Numbered from the stretch's first letter, positions 44,639 through 55,833 are shown. The stretch is DNA of 64,000 bases from Branchipolynoe longqiensis (GCA_030323885.1 CM059196.1:38181535-38245534), one strand, 5' to 3'. Made by a program: numbers and translations. Notes: generated by a model not told the origin, from the letters alone.

Positions 44639-45227
44639 ATTGATTGATTGATTGATTGGTGGTTGCTTTACGCCGTGTCGGTAGCATAGGCCATATTCAT
44701 GGTGAGAAATGTTTGTTTTTTGTTCAAACCATCGCTTTTACATGTAAAAGCAGACAATCAATTATGTGCCAATAGACACTCATTAAATTAGAAAGCTCAC
44801 AATCATATATTTGTGGTCAAGGGAAACAAATTCCCATAGAAAAAGAAAAGTTTTATTAATAATTGATAGAAGCTATTTAGTAAACTATATGAGGTGGTAC
44901 AGTCCAGCTGCCCTCAAAAAGGCAAAAATGTTTTCCTGTTTTACCTTAGTAAAAAGGTCACGCATACTGTCTGCAGTGTAGAACTGTTGGCGCAGGGCCA
45001 AAAAATCAACGCAACTTAGTAAAATGTGTTTGAGTGTCAGCGGGGACTGACACCCAATACATTCATGGGGAGGCTCCCCCTTGAGCAGAAAAGCATGTGT
45101 AAGCCACAAGTGGCCAATACGGCGGAGGCTAAGGACCGCTTGGTCCCGCCGACCTCCCGCATGAGTCTGTGGTGGCTTTCCCACAGATGGTTCAATTTCT
45201 TTAAGTTTATTAATGTTTATTAATGTT
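44639..45227 (-). pseudogene. LINE 3' fragment (ORF2 C-terminus and tail)
   Basis: On the minus strand: ORF2 C-terminal region with RRDQAVLSLRRIGH and a CCHC-like motif (CIGCQSPLTLKHILLSCVDF), then the stop, a short 3' UTR and the tail CACCAATCAATCAATC at the left duplication. This C-x2-C ... H ... C module ends ORF2 in several LINE clades. 5' truncated; at about 45210-45227 it is joined to a GFOD-like fragment in opposite orientation. Confidence 0.85.
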
Positions 45228-45454
45228 GCCAAGGATTTGGATATAAGCTTCAGCACAAACAAAGTCGACGAAGTGTTACTTAGGAAAGATGTAGACTTAG
45301 TTTTCATCCATTGCCCTCCTCACCAGCAGTCACCAATTGCTGTTAAAGCTCTAGGAATTGGTAAACATATTATTTGTGGGACGCCTGCTGGGCCGAGCCA
45401 GCTGGAATCACTTCGCATGGTCAACGCTGCCCAATATTACCCATCTCTTATGTC
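45228..45454 (+). pseudogene. GFOD1/2-like coding fragment
   Basis: Plus-strand codons read AKDLDISF, NKVDEVLLRKDVDLVFIH, IAVKALGIGKHIIC and RMVNAAQYYPSLMS. This closely resembles the N-terminal Rossmann domain of GFOD1/GFOD2 (glucose-fructose oxidoreductase domain proteins, GFO/IDH/MocA family) as I remember it. There is no stop within. Homology starts at the LINE junction and ends exactly at the right target duplication; neither edge has a splice signal. It is therefore a transduced piece of a host transcript and not an exon in place. The functional gene must be elsewhere. Confidence 0.75.
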
Positions 45455-45468
45455 ACCAAGAACCCATG
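45455..45468 (+). repeat. Target-site duplication, right
   Basis: ACCAAGAACCCATG, identical to 44625-44638. Confidence 0.85.
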
Positions 45469-46411
45469 TAACTATAGAACAATAAACCAGAGGGCTGGAC
45501 TCTCCCTTACACATTACTCTCATCCTTTCTCTTTGTCTGCATTGTTTTCCTCATAGCCTACGTACAGAGCCACATATCCCAGCATTAGATTCTACAAACT
45601 GGTGACCTCTACAGGTAGAGCCCATTTTGAAAATATGTATCTATGTAAATTCGCTTAAGATTCCAGGCCTAATGTTGATTATATTCATTATACACCTCAT
45701 TCTGGATAAATCTATGTAATTATTTTAATGGCATTATAATTTGCAATGATGTGGATTTGATTCACTATAGACTACTCTCAAGTGCTTTGTAGGAATCAAG
45801 GCTGCATAGCTGGGTGCTAAATATTGCTCAAGCATTATGTTTGCTGTTCTTCAGAGCAGTTTGCAGGCTTAATTACTGCAATATTATATCAATATATGTA
45901 CATGGATATAATGTTTAAGTTAATACCCCAATTCACACTATTCACGCCGCAGCCATGTTGAAACCATACCGAGGCGATGTATGCGTCTGCGAAACGCCGC
46001 TGTATGAAAAGTCATGCAAATACATTTTTGTCAAATTTGAGGGTATTCATTTTGGAAACTACCATATTTATCTTTGCATACCCGTTTTCTATCGAGATGG
46101 AATGCTCCCCTTCAAAACTGCCTTTCAGCGTGATGGGACATGGCACAGTGGAATGTCGTGGCAATCACTTTGACAACATCATGATGTCATCAAGATCACA
46201 CAGCCGAATGAAGCTGTCATGTCAAGGCAATTACTGTATCTGAATGACAACAAAAAAAGACCCCAAAGAAACTCCGCTCACACTTGGTTTGTTTGCGCAA
46301 TTGCTCACTTAACATGATAGTTAATTTAGTGGTTAACATTGCTATGAATGTTAGTAAAGAAAACATGGCCAATTGATTGAATATGGTTTGATAAGTATTA
46401 TTAAATGAACT
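45469..46411. other. No gene recognised; two overlapping short ORFs
   Basis: ORFs at 45955-46173 (73 codons) and 45977-46243 (89 codons) overlap in different frames. Neither has a recognisable domain. The rest is AT-rich non-coding DNA. Confidence 0.35.
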
Positions 46412-46535
46412 AGACCGGATGACCTAATAGGTTGAGTTCCTACTTGTATATATATATATATGTATATATATACTAGGTTCAAACTATAGCCGTGTCAAAC
46501 TAATGACTTAAAACTTGATACTTGTCACTACATTG
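46412..46535 (+). repeat. SINE-1 head fragment interrupted by AT repeat
   Basis: CCGGATGACCTAATAGGTTG, an AT microsatellite at 46447-46471, then AGGTTCAAACTATAGCC (B box remnant) and AATGACTTAAAACTTGATAC. Confidence 0.6.
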
Positions 46536-46919
46536 GTGGTAGTGGTGGCGGTACTGGGTGGAATTGCATGTAATGTAGAGTTAAAGGGCTTAATATTCGT
46601 AATAACTAATAGTGAATCCAAGCTTTGTGCTACTTACCTTGGGGAATTGTGCTGCACTAAACTGCTTCTTTATAGTCCTTCATAATCAGTGATCCATGAT
46701 GCTAAGTTGTATTTGATAGACAAATCCCATCCAACTATGTAAGTATTCCCCAGCCTACGTCATTATAACAATTGAGGAGTGCAATTAGGGCTGAATGATT
46801 GTAATCACCATAGCTTGAACACGGGCACTTGCAGTTAATTGGGCTATAAATAACTCACAGATAATAGGCAGTTGTAAAATATTAAAACTATCAATAGTCA
46901 TAAAATATGAAAACTATAA
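46536..46919. other. No feature recognised
   Basis: Nothing assignable; a GTGGTAGTGGTGGCGGTA run near 46537. Confidence 0.35.
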
Positions 46920-46926
46920 ATAGTGT

Positions 46927-47420
46927 AGTGGTCTGCACTGACCTCTCAGGCAAGTAACCACATAGACAGGTAGGCGAGGGTAGTGTGGTGATATCAGGGA
47001 GCCTAGGTGGTGTAATTGTTAGCACACTGGCCCGGAATGCAAAGAGATGTGGGTTCGAGTCCTGCTCTAGGTGCAATATTTCCCATTTTCATCACCCCCA
47101 AGACACTGGTTGCCGTGACCATGATCCTGTACAAGCTATGCAATGTATGGTTGCTGAACCTACCCTGTGTATGTATGTGTTAGTGCATTGCCTATATGTA
47201 TGTAATTGTAAGCATTACAAGACTTACAATTCCAGGGGGATGAGTGTAGTGGTCTGCACTGACCTCTCAGGCAAGTAATCACACAGACAGGTAGGTGTGG
47301 GTTGTGTGGTGATATCAGGGAGCCTATGTGGTGTAATGGTTAGCACATTGGCCAATACAAAGAGATGTGGGTTCGAGTCCCGCTCTAGGCGAAATATTTC
47401 CCATTTTCATCACCCCCATG
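46927..47420 (+). repeat. SINE-2 tandem dimer
   Basis: Units at 46927-47247 and 47248-47420 (truncated at the same CATCACCCCCATGACA point as the trimer at 35021-35835). tRNA-like heads with GTGGTGTAATTGTTAGCACA and GGGTTCGAGTCC. Confidence 0.9.
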
Positions 47421-48628
47421 ACAATAGTCATATTCAATCATGATAACTCTGAATATGTAAAGTTGTGTTGGTCATGTTGCTACCCATCTAAATACCCTCC
47501 AACCTTATCATGGAATGACACAATCAATACACCACCTAGCGGAGGGGGGGGGAGGGACAAAACAGAAAGCATCCGTACCCAGGACCCCACATACCTAACT
47601 TAGATACCAATGAATTATTAACCAGTTATTGATTGCTACATGCATGGAAAATAAAGTCAATTTAATGTAATATTTCAATTCTGGAAGTATCGTTCAAAGG
47701 TGTGGTGATCACAATTTCGGTGTGGATACCCCAATAATATTATATATGTTCATCATTAAAGTCATCATCATATATGTCAAAGTTTATCATCATATAAGGT
47801 AGGGCTATGTAATAAGAGAGAGAGACGAGAGGTGGGTCGGTCACTTTTATTGTGCGACATGGCAAGCATAATAAACAGGCTTACCGGTAAAGTTTGAAAT
47901 CGAGTAGCCAACTGACTTAGGCCTGCCCGGTCCCCGGCATTGCCAGGGCAACCGGGGCAAATCGAGGCAAGTCAGCGATTGGACATAATAACTTAGGGAC
48001 TATCATCAATATCTCCGAAGTTAGTCATTTATGATAAATTGTTTCCCCCAAACCAAAGTAAAATACCGCGAATATTTATTTATAAAGTATGGCACAAACT
48101 CAATCCCAACCTTGCGGTAAAAAAGATATTTTCTTTAAATTTAAAGAAAAAAAATAAAGAGTCAAAAAGAGCCCTTGAAGCCTCGCACTATGATTTTACT
48201 GTCAGTGACTGTAAAATCACAGAGCAGCAGTGAGACGGAAGTGACATCACGCGAGATGTAGTGATCCTCGCTCTCCATGCACAGGTTCGGTTCTGGTGGC
48301 GAGGCTGGACTGGGCTGCGGTGTGATTGGCGAGCGAGCAGAACGCTGATTACAGGCTGGTTGGCCGCACTCCGCGTCTCCTTTCTGACTGGCACCTGTGC
48401 CATCTAATGTTCCAGAGAGTCAACGCCTGGACCCTTTTATTTTTAAATACCCTGATCAAAGCATAGTGTTCCAAATTCATACTTCGCAGGAAGTTAATAC
48501 CCCAATAGTAGGAACTGCGGACATACCAGCATTAGATAACTGAGAAATCACTAACACTAGATGGACTATTGTTGTAGGTAAAACTAAAAGCTCACTGTGT
48601 GGCATGTTCTGTTGGATGGGCATGTATT
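47421..48628. repeat. Family X pieces and unassigned DNA
   Basis: 47595-47670 has the AACTTAGATACCAATGAATT block and 47996-48045 the AATATCTCCGAAGTTAGTCA block of family X. A short hairpin (GATTTTACTGTCAG / CTGTAAAATC) is at 48190-48219. 48535-48620 is a diverged 115-bp satellite unit. No gene. Confidence 0.5.
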
Positions 48629-48631
48629 ATA

Positions 48632-49194
48632 AGCCGTGTTTACACGGGCGAGTTAAGTCACTTCATATAAATCGCCTTGCCTAGTTCGCCTCACATTCGC
48701 CGTGTAAACGCGCCACTGAAGCGGATTAGGGCTGATTCGCTTCATATGATTCACTTTATGTAAACCACCTTGCGAGGTAGTTTATATGAATCGATTCAGC
48801 TGGTTCCCGGGTGGCGATAGTGTAAAATAGCGGTGCTCGCTGGCTACAGGCTCAGCTGTAACTAATCGCTGGTGCCCGGCAGTGTTAGGGACCGATTAGG
48901 CCGAAATACATTGAATGCGATCATATTTAACAGAATTACATACTCAAATAATGAAATTTAATTAAATTAACCTTAAATTCCAAGTGATATTAACGTAGCA
49001 GCTACATCAGCGTCGAATCGACGAGTGTAAACTAAACAAATAGCAATGCTCGCCGGCTACAGGCGCACCACTAAGGCTGCTGGTTCCCGGTCGCCGACAC
49101 ACTTTCAAACTCGCTCGTGTAAACCCACCACTACTTCGCTTCATATAAATCGATTTGCCTAATTCACTTTACAATTGCCCGTGTAAACACGGCT
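48632..49194. mobile_element. TIR element, AGCCGTGTTTACACGG type, ATA duplication
   Basis: The left AGCCGTGTTTACACGGGCGA faces GCCCGTGTAAACACGGCT; ATA is on both sides (48629-48631, 49195-49197). The interior repeats GTGTAAAC and TTCATATAAATCG motifs in both orientations. Its middle (GAATGCGATCATATTTAACA) is shared with the elements at 62053-63569, which have different termini. Confidence 0.8.
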
Positions 49195-49197
49195 ATA

Positions 49198-49350
49198 GAC
49201 GATTTTCACCACAAAAACCATCTGATGGCAGTGGAAAAGGACTATTGTGGGTAAGACAGCATGTTCTGTAGGGAAAATGTGTAATACAAGATGTCCACCT
49301 CCAGACGCATTCTATTAAATGTAATGTTTTTCATCGGACTCTGCAGCTTT
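49198..49350 (+). repeat. 115-bp satellite unit and family X right end
   Basis: CGATTTTCACCACAAAAACC, CATCTGATGGCAGTGGAAAA, then CATCGGACTCTGCAGCTTTC, the family X terminus. Confidence 0.55.
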
Positions 49351-49377
49351 CATAAGTGCTTGCTATGCCGTGATATA

Positions 49378-49700
49378 CCGGACGCGGTAGGCGAATGGGT
49401 AAAGCGCGAGCTTCCCGTGTCAGAGATCGGGAGTTTGATTCCCAATTGAGTGAAACCAATGACTTACAAAATTTACACTTGTCGCTTCCTAGCTTGGTAC
49501 TCGCCATTAATAGGATAGGGCAAGGACTGGTTAACTCAATGTCGGGATACTGTGACTGGGTGGGATATCGGGTCATGGTGCTGGCAGCTTGATTTCCTAG
49601 TGGGGCAGCACTATTAAGTCACCAGTTAAAAGTACACACTGTCACAAGTCGGTACGTGTCCTGATATGACCTTAGATGTTGCCAGGACAACCAACCAACT
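49378..49700 (+). repeat. SINE-1 copy
   Basis: Head CCGGACGCGGTAGGCGAATG, B box remnant GGGAGTTTGATTCCC, full body, tail CCAACCAACT. Confidence 0.8.
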
Positions 49701-50647
49701 ATGCCGAGATAAGAGGCGATGCATGAATTAACTGGACCGATAAGAACTTCCATTCTCACCTTCTTCATCAACTGGTTTTCAATATACTGAAGCCAACGCG
49801 ATCGCGCACCGCCGGCTCTATCATGATCGGTTTCAATTTCATCACCCAGCGATAAGGGTATTTAATTATTGCAGCACTTCTTATCAAAAAGATGTATGAA
49901 GTAAAATTTACCAATTTATCATTTTTGTGTTTTGCAGGCCATGTCCACATAGTATATTTATATGGCCTATATATGTTATAGTTTCACTATTGGTGCCACC
50001 TGAAATCCTTACTGGACATTGTCAGTTCTGCCACTTCTCATTCGATTGTGCTCCCTACTACTTGCTGAACTACATTTTCCCTGACTGAGCGACTTGGTCA
50101 ACAGCGAACATGCCACCAATATGGCTAACACAGCGACATGACCCCCACACAGCCTGTTCTTTTTACGCATACTAATCTAATTAATATCACCAATTGTATT
50201 AAACTATAACAGTCATAATGACTAACACAAAAAAAACCTTTCCCATAGGCGCATGCTTTCTATGACTATTGAAATGGTGAAGTCTTTGGGTGATCTCTAA
50301 TATGATTCACAAACAGCATTCACTGAGCTGCAATGCAGCTGTTTCTGCCCTCTGCATATTCTTTGCCGAGAAAACAACAATAACCATATACAAACCAGGC
50401 AAACACTATTGCTTTCTCATTGTGCGATAGTAGATCTCTGAGCCATAGTATGTATATATACACACACATATATATATATAGATATACATATATAATATAC
50501 ATGTATATATATATATATACATATATCGGCAGGACTTCCAGACACTGAATGGCATTAGCCAATCAAATTGCACCAATCCTTCTCAGTCCCATACAGCACG
50601 GCGTGGTCCAGACAAACTAAACAATTCACCGAACACTTATAACATTT
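49701..50647. other. No gene; AT microsatellite
   Basis: 49755-49900 weakly matches 53560-53800 (TTTTCAATATACTGAAG, GGTATTTAATTA). AT dinucleotides at 50455-50527. ORFs over the latter are artefacts. Confidence 0.45.
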
Positions 50648-50990
50648 GTTTTGTTTGTTGTTAGCAATATCTAAGGTCATATCAGGACGGGTACTGACTT
50701 GTGACAGTGCTCACTCATGGTGACTTTATAGTGCTGCCCCACTGGGAGACCAGGCTGCCAGCACCATGACCTTATATCCCACTCAGTCACATTATCTTAA
50801 CACTGAGCCAACCAGTCCTTGTCCTATCCTAATAATGCAGAGTGCATGGCTAGGACGTGACAAGTATACATTTTTAAGTCATTGGTTTGACTCGACCAGG
50901 GTTCGAACCCATGAACCCATGGGTTCGGATCCCCCGATCTCCCCAAAAGAGGAGGTGGACACTCAACTCATTCGACCACCCGTCTGGTCC
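50648..50990 (-). repeat. SINE-1 copy, reversed
   Basis: Minus-strand head GACGGGTGGTCGAATGAGTT with B box GGGTTCGAACCCTGG. A short direct duplication (CCCATGAACCCATGGGTTC) extends the anticodon-side loop. Tail GTTTGTTGTTAGCAATATCT on plus. Confidence 0.85.
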
Positions 50991-51879
50991 ACACTTATAT
51001 GATAAATTAGTCCTCCACTCAAATTTAATTTTAGGGCCTCTGAACACGCTCAAATTATCTTTATTTAAATATTCTTTTATCGCAATTCTCTCTTTCAAAA
51101 AAGAGCTATCTAGCCCTGAGCAAACCAGAAATCGATTTGAATCCAATTTGAATTTATTTAGCAAATCTGATTAATCCAGCTCTGCTTTAAAATAATAAAG
51201 CTTCATATTTAATTTTTTAAACCGATAAGAGTAGAACAAAATAAAATACATGCTACTGAAATGCAGGAAATCAAATAACTTATCAGCAACTACTGTGTGT
51301 TAAGATAACACCAACACTACAATTGGCGAGCATTGAAAACATGCCTGGGTACCCAGGCTTATATGCTATGGACAGTATAAATACAGCCTCAATAAAATCT
51401 TTTTTTTTAAACAAAAAAAAACATGTTTGAGTTAATGGCTATGCAACTTTTGTATACATAGCTCGATAACTGCATATTGTAAATAAACTCCATTTATTTA
51501 TATATTTCATGTTGCATAATCAGATAACACAGCACCATTTTTGTTCAACCTCATTACATGCACATATATTATCCAACTGTTATTAATCATTGATTCCTGC
51601 CCAAAAGGTACAACACGTGAATCAATAGAACGTACCACCACTACAAGCCATGCAAACTTCAGATATCTGCAAAGTTTTCAGTATTTATTTCTTTGAAGAT
51701 AACTTCAAACTAAAGTAACATAGGATTCTTAGATCATCTTCTGAATAACAGAAGTCAACAAGCAGGGCAGTTGGAAGCCGACAGCCAGACAGGCAGCAGA
51801 TGTGGTGTGGGGACTCAAGGTAAGTGTGGAACTTTCTAGAGTGGATACACATTACACTTTACAGATGGTACATGGACAT
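50991..51879. other. No gene; family X core fragment
   Basis: 51655-51735 has CTTCAGATATCTGCAAAGTT and AACTTCAAACTAAAGTAACA, typical of family X interior. Otherwise AT-rich. Confidence 0.45.
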
Positions 51880-52510
51880 TGGATATATTGGATATATTGG
51901 ACACATTAGACACATTGGATACATTGGATACATTGGATACATTGGATACATTGGATACATTGGATACATTGGATACGTTGGATACATTGGATACATTGGA
52001 TACATTTGATACATTTGGTACATTGGATACATTGGATACATTAGATACATTTGGTACATTGGGTAGATTGGGTACATTGGATACATTGGATACATTTGGT
52101 ACATTTGGTACATATGGATACATTGGATACATTGAATACATTGGATACATTGGATACATTTGGTACATTGGATACATTGGATACATTTGGTACATTGGGT
52201 ACATTGGATACATTTGGTACAGTTGGTACATTTGGATACATTGGATACATTGGATACATTGGATATATTGGATACCTTGGATACATTGGATACATTGGAT
52301 ACATTGGATACATTGGATACATTGGATACATTGGATACATCGGATACATCGGATACATCGGATACATCGGACACATCGGACACATCGGACACGTCGGACA
52401 CGTCGGACACGTCGGACACGTCGGACACGTCGGACACGTCGGACACGTCGGACACATCGGACACATCGGACACATCGGATACATCGGATACATTGGATAC
52501 ATTGGACACA
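51880..52510 (+). repeat. 9-bp satellite ATTGGATAC with higher variants
   Basis: About 70 units of ATTGGATAC, with TTTGGTACA variants in the middle and a homogeneous CGGACACGT/CGGACACAT block at 52370-52480. It opens reading frames on both strands over 200 codons long (Leu-Asp-Thr, Tyr-Ile-Gly, Val-Ser-Asn repeats). I do not count these as genes. Confidence 0.95.
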
Positions 52511-52691
52511 GTTTATTCTATAACAAGGTTATATAATACTTTTGAGAAAGTATTAGTTCGTGTGCCGTGGCACAGGTAAGTGTAGTACATGTCTGGCTGC
52601 CGGCTTCTAACTGCCCTGATCATCTTCGTATTCATAAGATTCGTAAGAATCTAACTAATACGTCAACTTACAGGTAAGTCTAGTTTAACTG

Positions 52692-52723
<32 letters not shown>

Positions 52724-52741
52724 GATATATTAACTAGTGGT

Positions 52742-53300
52742 TCACAACTGGTTCATCAAAGGATGTGGTATGTGCTGTCCTGTGCATAATATATTTGTTT
52801 GTTGTTGTTTTACGTCCTAGCAACATCTAAGGTCATATCAGGACGGTAACCGACTTGTGACAGCGTGCACACATGGTGACTTTATAGTGCTGTCCCACTG
52901 GGGAAGCAGGCCACTGGCACCATGACCTGGTATCCCACTCAGTAACATTATCCTGACACCGAGCACACCAATCCTTGCCCTGTCCTAATAATCCCGAGCA
53001 CCTGGCTAGGAAGCGACAAGAATACATTTTTAAGTCATTGGTTTGACTCGACCAGGGTTCGAACCCACCACCCCACGATCTACCAGCACGGGAGACGGAC
53101 GCTCTAACTCATTCGGTCATCCCGTCTGGTCCCTGTGTATATAAAAGACTCCTTGCTGCTTATTGGAAAGAGTAGCCTATGTGGCAGCAGCGGGTTTCCT
53201 CCAAAGAAATGTGTCAAAATGACCATATGTTTGACATCCAATAGCCAATGATAAAAATCAATATGGTCTTGAGGCCTCATTAAATAAAACAAACTTTAAA
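52742..53300 (-). repeat. SINE-3 copy interrupted by a SINE-1
   Basis: Both halves of a SINE-3 are present: 52742-52788 (CAACTGGTTCATCAAAGGAT, GTATGTGCTGTCCTGTG on plus) and 53133-53300 (TATATAAAAGACTCCTTGC ... TTAAATAAAACAAACTTT). They are separated by the SINE-1 at 52794-53132. Confidence 0.75.
52794..53132 (-). repeat. SINE-1 copy nested in SINE-3
   Basis: Nearly complete, reversed: minus-strand head GACGGGATGACCGAATGAGT, B box GGGTTCGAACCC, and the GTTGCTAGGACGTAAAACAA tail. Same subfamily as 56139. Confidence 0.85.
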
Positions 53301-54120
53301 TCTCTATATATATTAAAAATGTCAGAAACTTAAAACCATCCAATTATGCAACCTTAATTATCCCACACACATAAAATACTTTAAGTTATAATGACCTAAG
53401 GACATTTATTTTTTCAGGAACGTTGTGTGGCCAATATTTGCATGTGAATAATTATGTGAATTACCCGTTAGTAAAATGAAGCCAGGCAGGGCCAGCCTAA
53501 TGCACCTGTCGTCCCGTCTTGTTACCAGGTCTCGTCTGAGGGATTGTTTCGTATTCGGCTTCAGCTGATTCATCAGTTGGTTTCCAATATAGTTGCGCAC
53601 TAATGAAGCAGCAGAACAACCCACACCACGCCACACGTCAGCCCCCCCCCCCCCCACCCCAGCCCCACCCCAGCCCCACCACCACCCACCCCCATCGGCA
53701 GACGATTGATTCTAGTTCCGCATCCTCCCGATATTCCACCCAAAGATAATGGTAATTAATTGATGTAAAATCGCTTATCTAAATAATTTTAAAAAAGTGA
53801 GAAGAAGAAAGATGTGGTAACCGATACTGATACGTGACGAGGAAGGAGAGAAAAGAGGAGTTGGAATAAAAACATTTTATTCAGAAGACAAGGCAATATA
53901 AGAAATGCATGAGTACAAAGGAGGGTCAATGATGTAGCCTCTATCTCTGAAGGTAAAATGTCAAGGTACAGTTAAGAATAGTCAGTGAGTCCAGGGGCCA
54001 TGCCCGAGGGTAGTGTTCTCCGAGGTAAGATCTCAGACGGGAGGGAGGTGGCCCGATGAGCCCTCCACCTAAGAGGAAGGGAGGAAAGAAAGGAAAGGGA
54101 AGAGTAGGGTGGGTGGGTGG
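53301..54120. other. No gene; family X end, C-rich run
   Basis: 53336-53357 resembles the family X right terminus (CATCCAATTATGCAACCTTA). 53643-53700 is a CCCCACCCC-type run. 53885-54120 is the non-coding 3' side of the next YR element copy, with AATAAAATGTTTTTATTCC on the minus strand as a possible polyadenylation region. Confidence 0.4.
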
Positions 54121-54176
54121 AGAAAATAAGGTCCGGGCCTGGAGGGTGAAGATAGGCGAGTGGCTAGGAGCAGCTA
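54121..54176 (-). repeat. 56-bp direct repeat at the gag stop
   Basis: AGAAAATAAGGTCCGGGCCT ... GGAGCAGCTA is identical to 55613-55668. Its last three bases are the gag stop codon on the minus strand. Confidence 0.9.
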
Positions 54177-55489
54177 AAAATCCGGCGAGGTGATCGCGGG
54201 GGCGGCTGAGGCGCGGTCGCGGGTGCGCTTGGTGTAGCAGACCGCCTCGCTGTGGACGGTTAGGATGCGGCGCACGTTCGCACAGTACGCGCATGCGTGC
54301 CTCCTCCTCACGCCTTGGTCACCGTGGGCTTCACCGGGGGGGGCAAGATCGCACGAGGCGGGGTCTCTGTTCCAGGCAGGGCAGGGTATCCCGTATGCCT
54401 CTCGGGTATAGGGTGTGCGTGGGTCGGCGTTGGAGGGGCGTGAGTGTGTGGGGGGAGGGGTGGGGCGGGCGCGGGTAGGGGGGGGGAAGTAGTCTGGCTC
54501 CGCCCCCAGAGGCAGTCGCGGGGGGCGGTGATCACGTCCATCCTCACGGTGTTTATAGCGACTGGGTCGCGCCACCCATCGGGGAGGCGGCCGTCGGCAA
54601 CCCATGCGAAGATGGTTTCCGAATATCGCCGGACGGTAGGCCAGGGATGTGTAACGGCGTCTCTGAGGACGGTGATGTTGTGGTGCAGTAATCCGGGGAG
54701 GGCGTCGGTGGGGAAGGAGGGGTGGGACTCGAGCATGCGGCGGGCGAGGTTGTACTCCTCCATGGTCGCCTCGCCTCGCTTCAGAGCCTTCCCCTCGGGG
54801 CCTCTCTCAATAAGGTCGTGAGGGAAAAGGTAACCTGGGGGTATACCTTTTCACCGCCCGCTTCCCTGCGCCTCGGTGGACTCCAATATCTCCCTGACCG
54901 CGTCGGCCGCGGATGCGGGGGAGCGGTCGGGGGCTGGGTGGATGGAGGCGGGGCGGGGGGCGGCGGAGTAGAGGCCTCGCCTGAGGTATGGCTGGTATGT
55001 GGGGTGGATGTCGCTGGCGGGCGTCGCAGAGGCGTAGGCGGGCGTCGGAGAGGCGGGGGCGGAGAGGAGGCGAGGGTGCGTGGTCAGGGGGGCACCCCCT
55101 CCAGTCCCGGCGGCGAGTTCCTGTAGCATGTCTGCGATGCGGTCGGCTATGGATGGGGGCGAGGCGGCCGGGGCCCGAGGTGGAGGCGGGGCAGCAGGGC
55201 CGGCATAGGTTGAGGCCCGAGGGGGGGCGAGGGTGATCGACTCGACCAGGGCTGTGAGGTGGTCGATGGCGCCGGCCTGGCATTGCATGGCGGCGGCCTG
55301 GGCGTCCATCCGGGTGTCGACGGCGCTCGCCCATGAGGTGGCCTCCGACTGGAGGCTGGGGGCGGCGGAGGTCGCGGAGGCGGCGTCCTGTGAGGCGGCG
55401 GCGTCCTGTGAGGCGGTCGAGGCGCTCCGGCCTCGGCGCAGTCCGCGGCGGCCCGGGGGGCGGCCCCGGGGGCGTGATCCGACTGGCAT
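54174..55489 (-). pseudogene. Gag-like ORF1 of a Ngaro-like element, copy 3
   Basis: Start ATG at 55489-55487 (MPVGSRPRGRPPGRR), chosen because it matches the basic N-terminus of copy 1; upstream in-frame codons lack an ATG nearer the cap region. Then a coiled-coil-like Ala/Ser-rich stretch, HPTYQPY, SAADAVREILESTEAQ, LKRGEATMEEYNLARRML, PWPTVRRYSETIF, GRLPDGWRDPVAIN and the Cys/His end (GIPCPAWNRDPASCD, RHACAYCAN, HSEAVC), ending SPDF. Frameshifts near 54850 and 54520. No RT follows; the sequence after the stop is the 56-bp repeat. Confidence 0.8.
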
Positions 55490-55612
55490 GACGGTGGTAG
55501 TGTGAGCGTGGGCCCGGGAGGCGAGGTGGCATGAGGCGGGAGGCGTCATGTGAGGCGGCGTCGCGTGAGGCGGCGGAGTGTGACGGCCCGCGTGTGAGAG
55601 GAGAGCCAAAGT

Positions 55613-55668
55613 AGAAAATAAGGTCCGGGCCTGGAGGGTGAAGATAGGCGAGTGGCTAGGAGCAGCTA
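55613..55668 (-). repeat. 56-bp direct repeat in the gag leader
   Basis: Second copy of 54121-54176, between the TATA-like box and the gag start. Confidence 0.9.
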
Positions 55669-55670
55669 GG

Positions 55671-55833
55671 GCGGCCGGTTATAAGGGCCGAGAAAAGGGG
55701 GGGGGGAGTTATGTCAGCGAGCCAACGGTCGCGGCCCGGGGGGGAGAGAGGGGGGGGTGCTCCTTCCCCGCCACGAATCAAACGCAATGCGAGCATTACG
55801 ACCAATTTGTAGGTGCTCCTCTGCAGATAAACA
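55671..55833 (-). promoter_or_regulatory. 5' flank of gag copy 3 with TATA-like box
   Basis: On the minus strand: TTGGTCGTAATGCTCGCATTGCG, poly-C-rich DNA, then CTTATAACCGGCCGCCC. The order (palindrome, C-rich, CTTATAA, GGCCGCCC, gag) is the same as at 12291-12643. Confidence 0.5.

Noticed and set aside
45213..45485. An intact host GFOD exon in place
   Set aside because: Homology ends at the LINE junction and at the target duplication, without splice sites on either side.
51859..52579. Several 120-217-codon ORFs on both strands
   Set aside because: All lie in the 9-bp satellite; a period divisible by three keeps frames open without selection.
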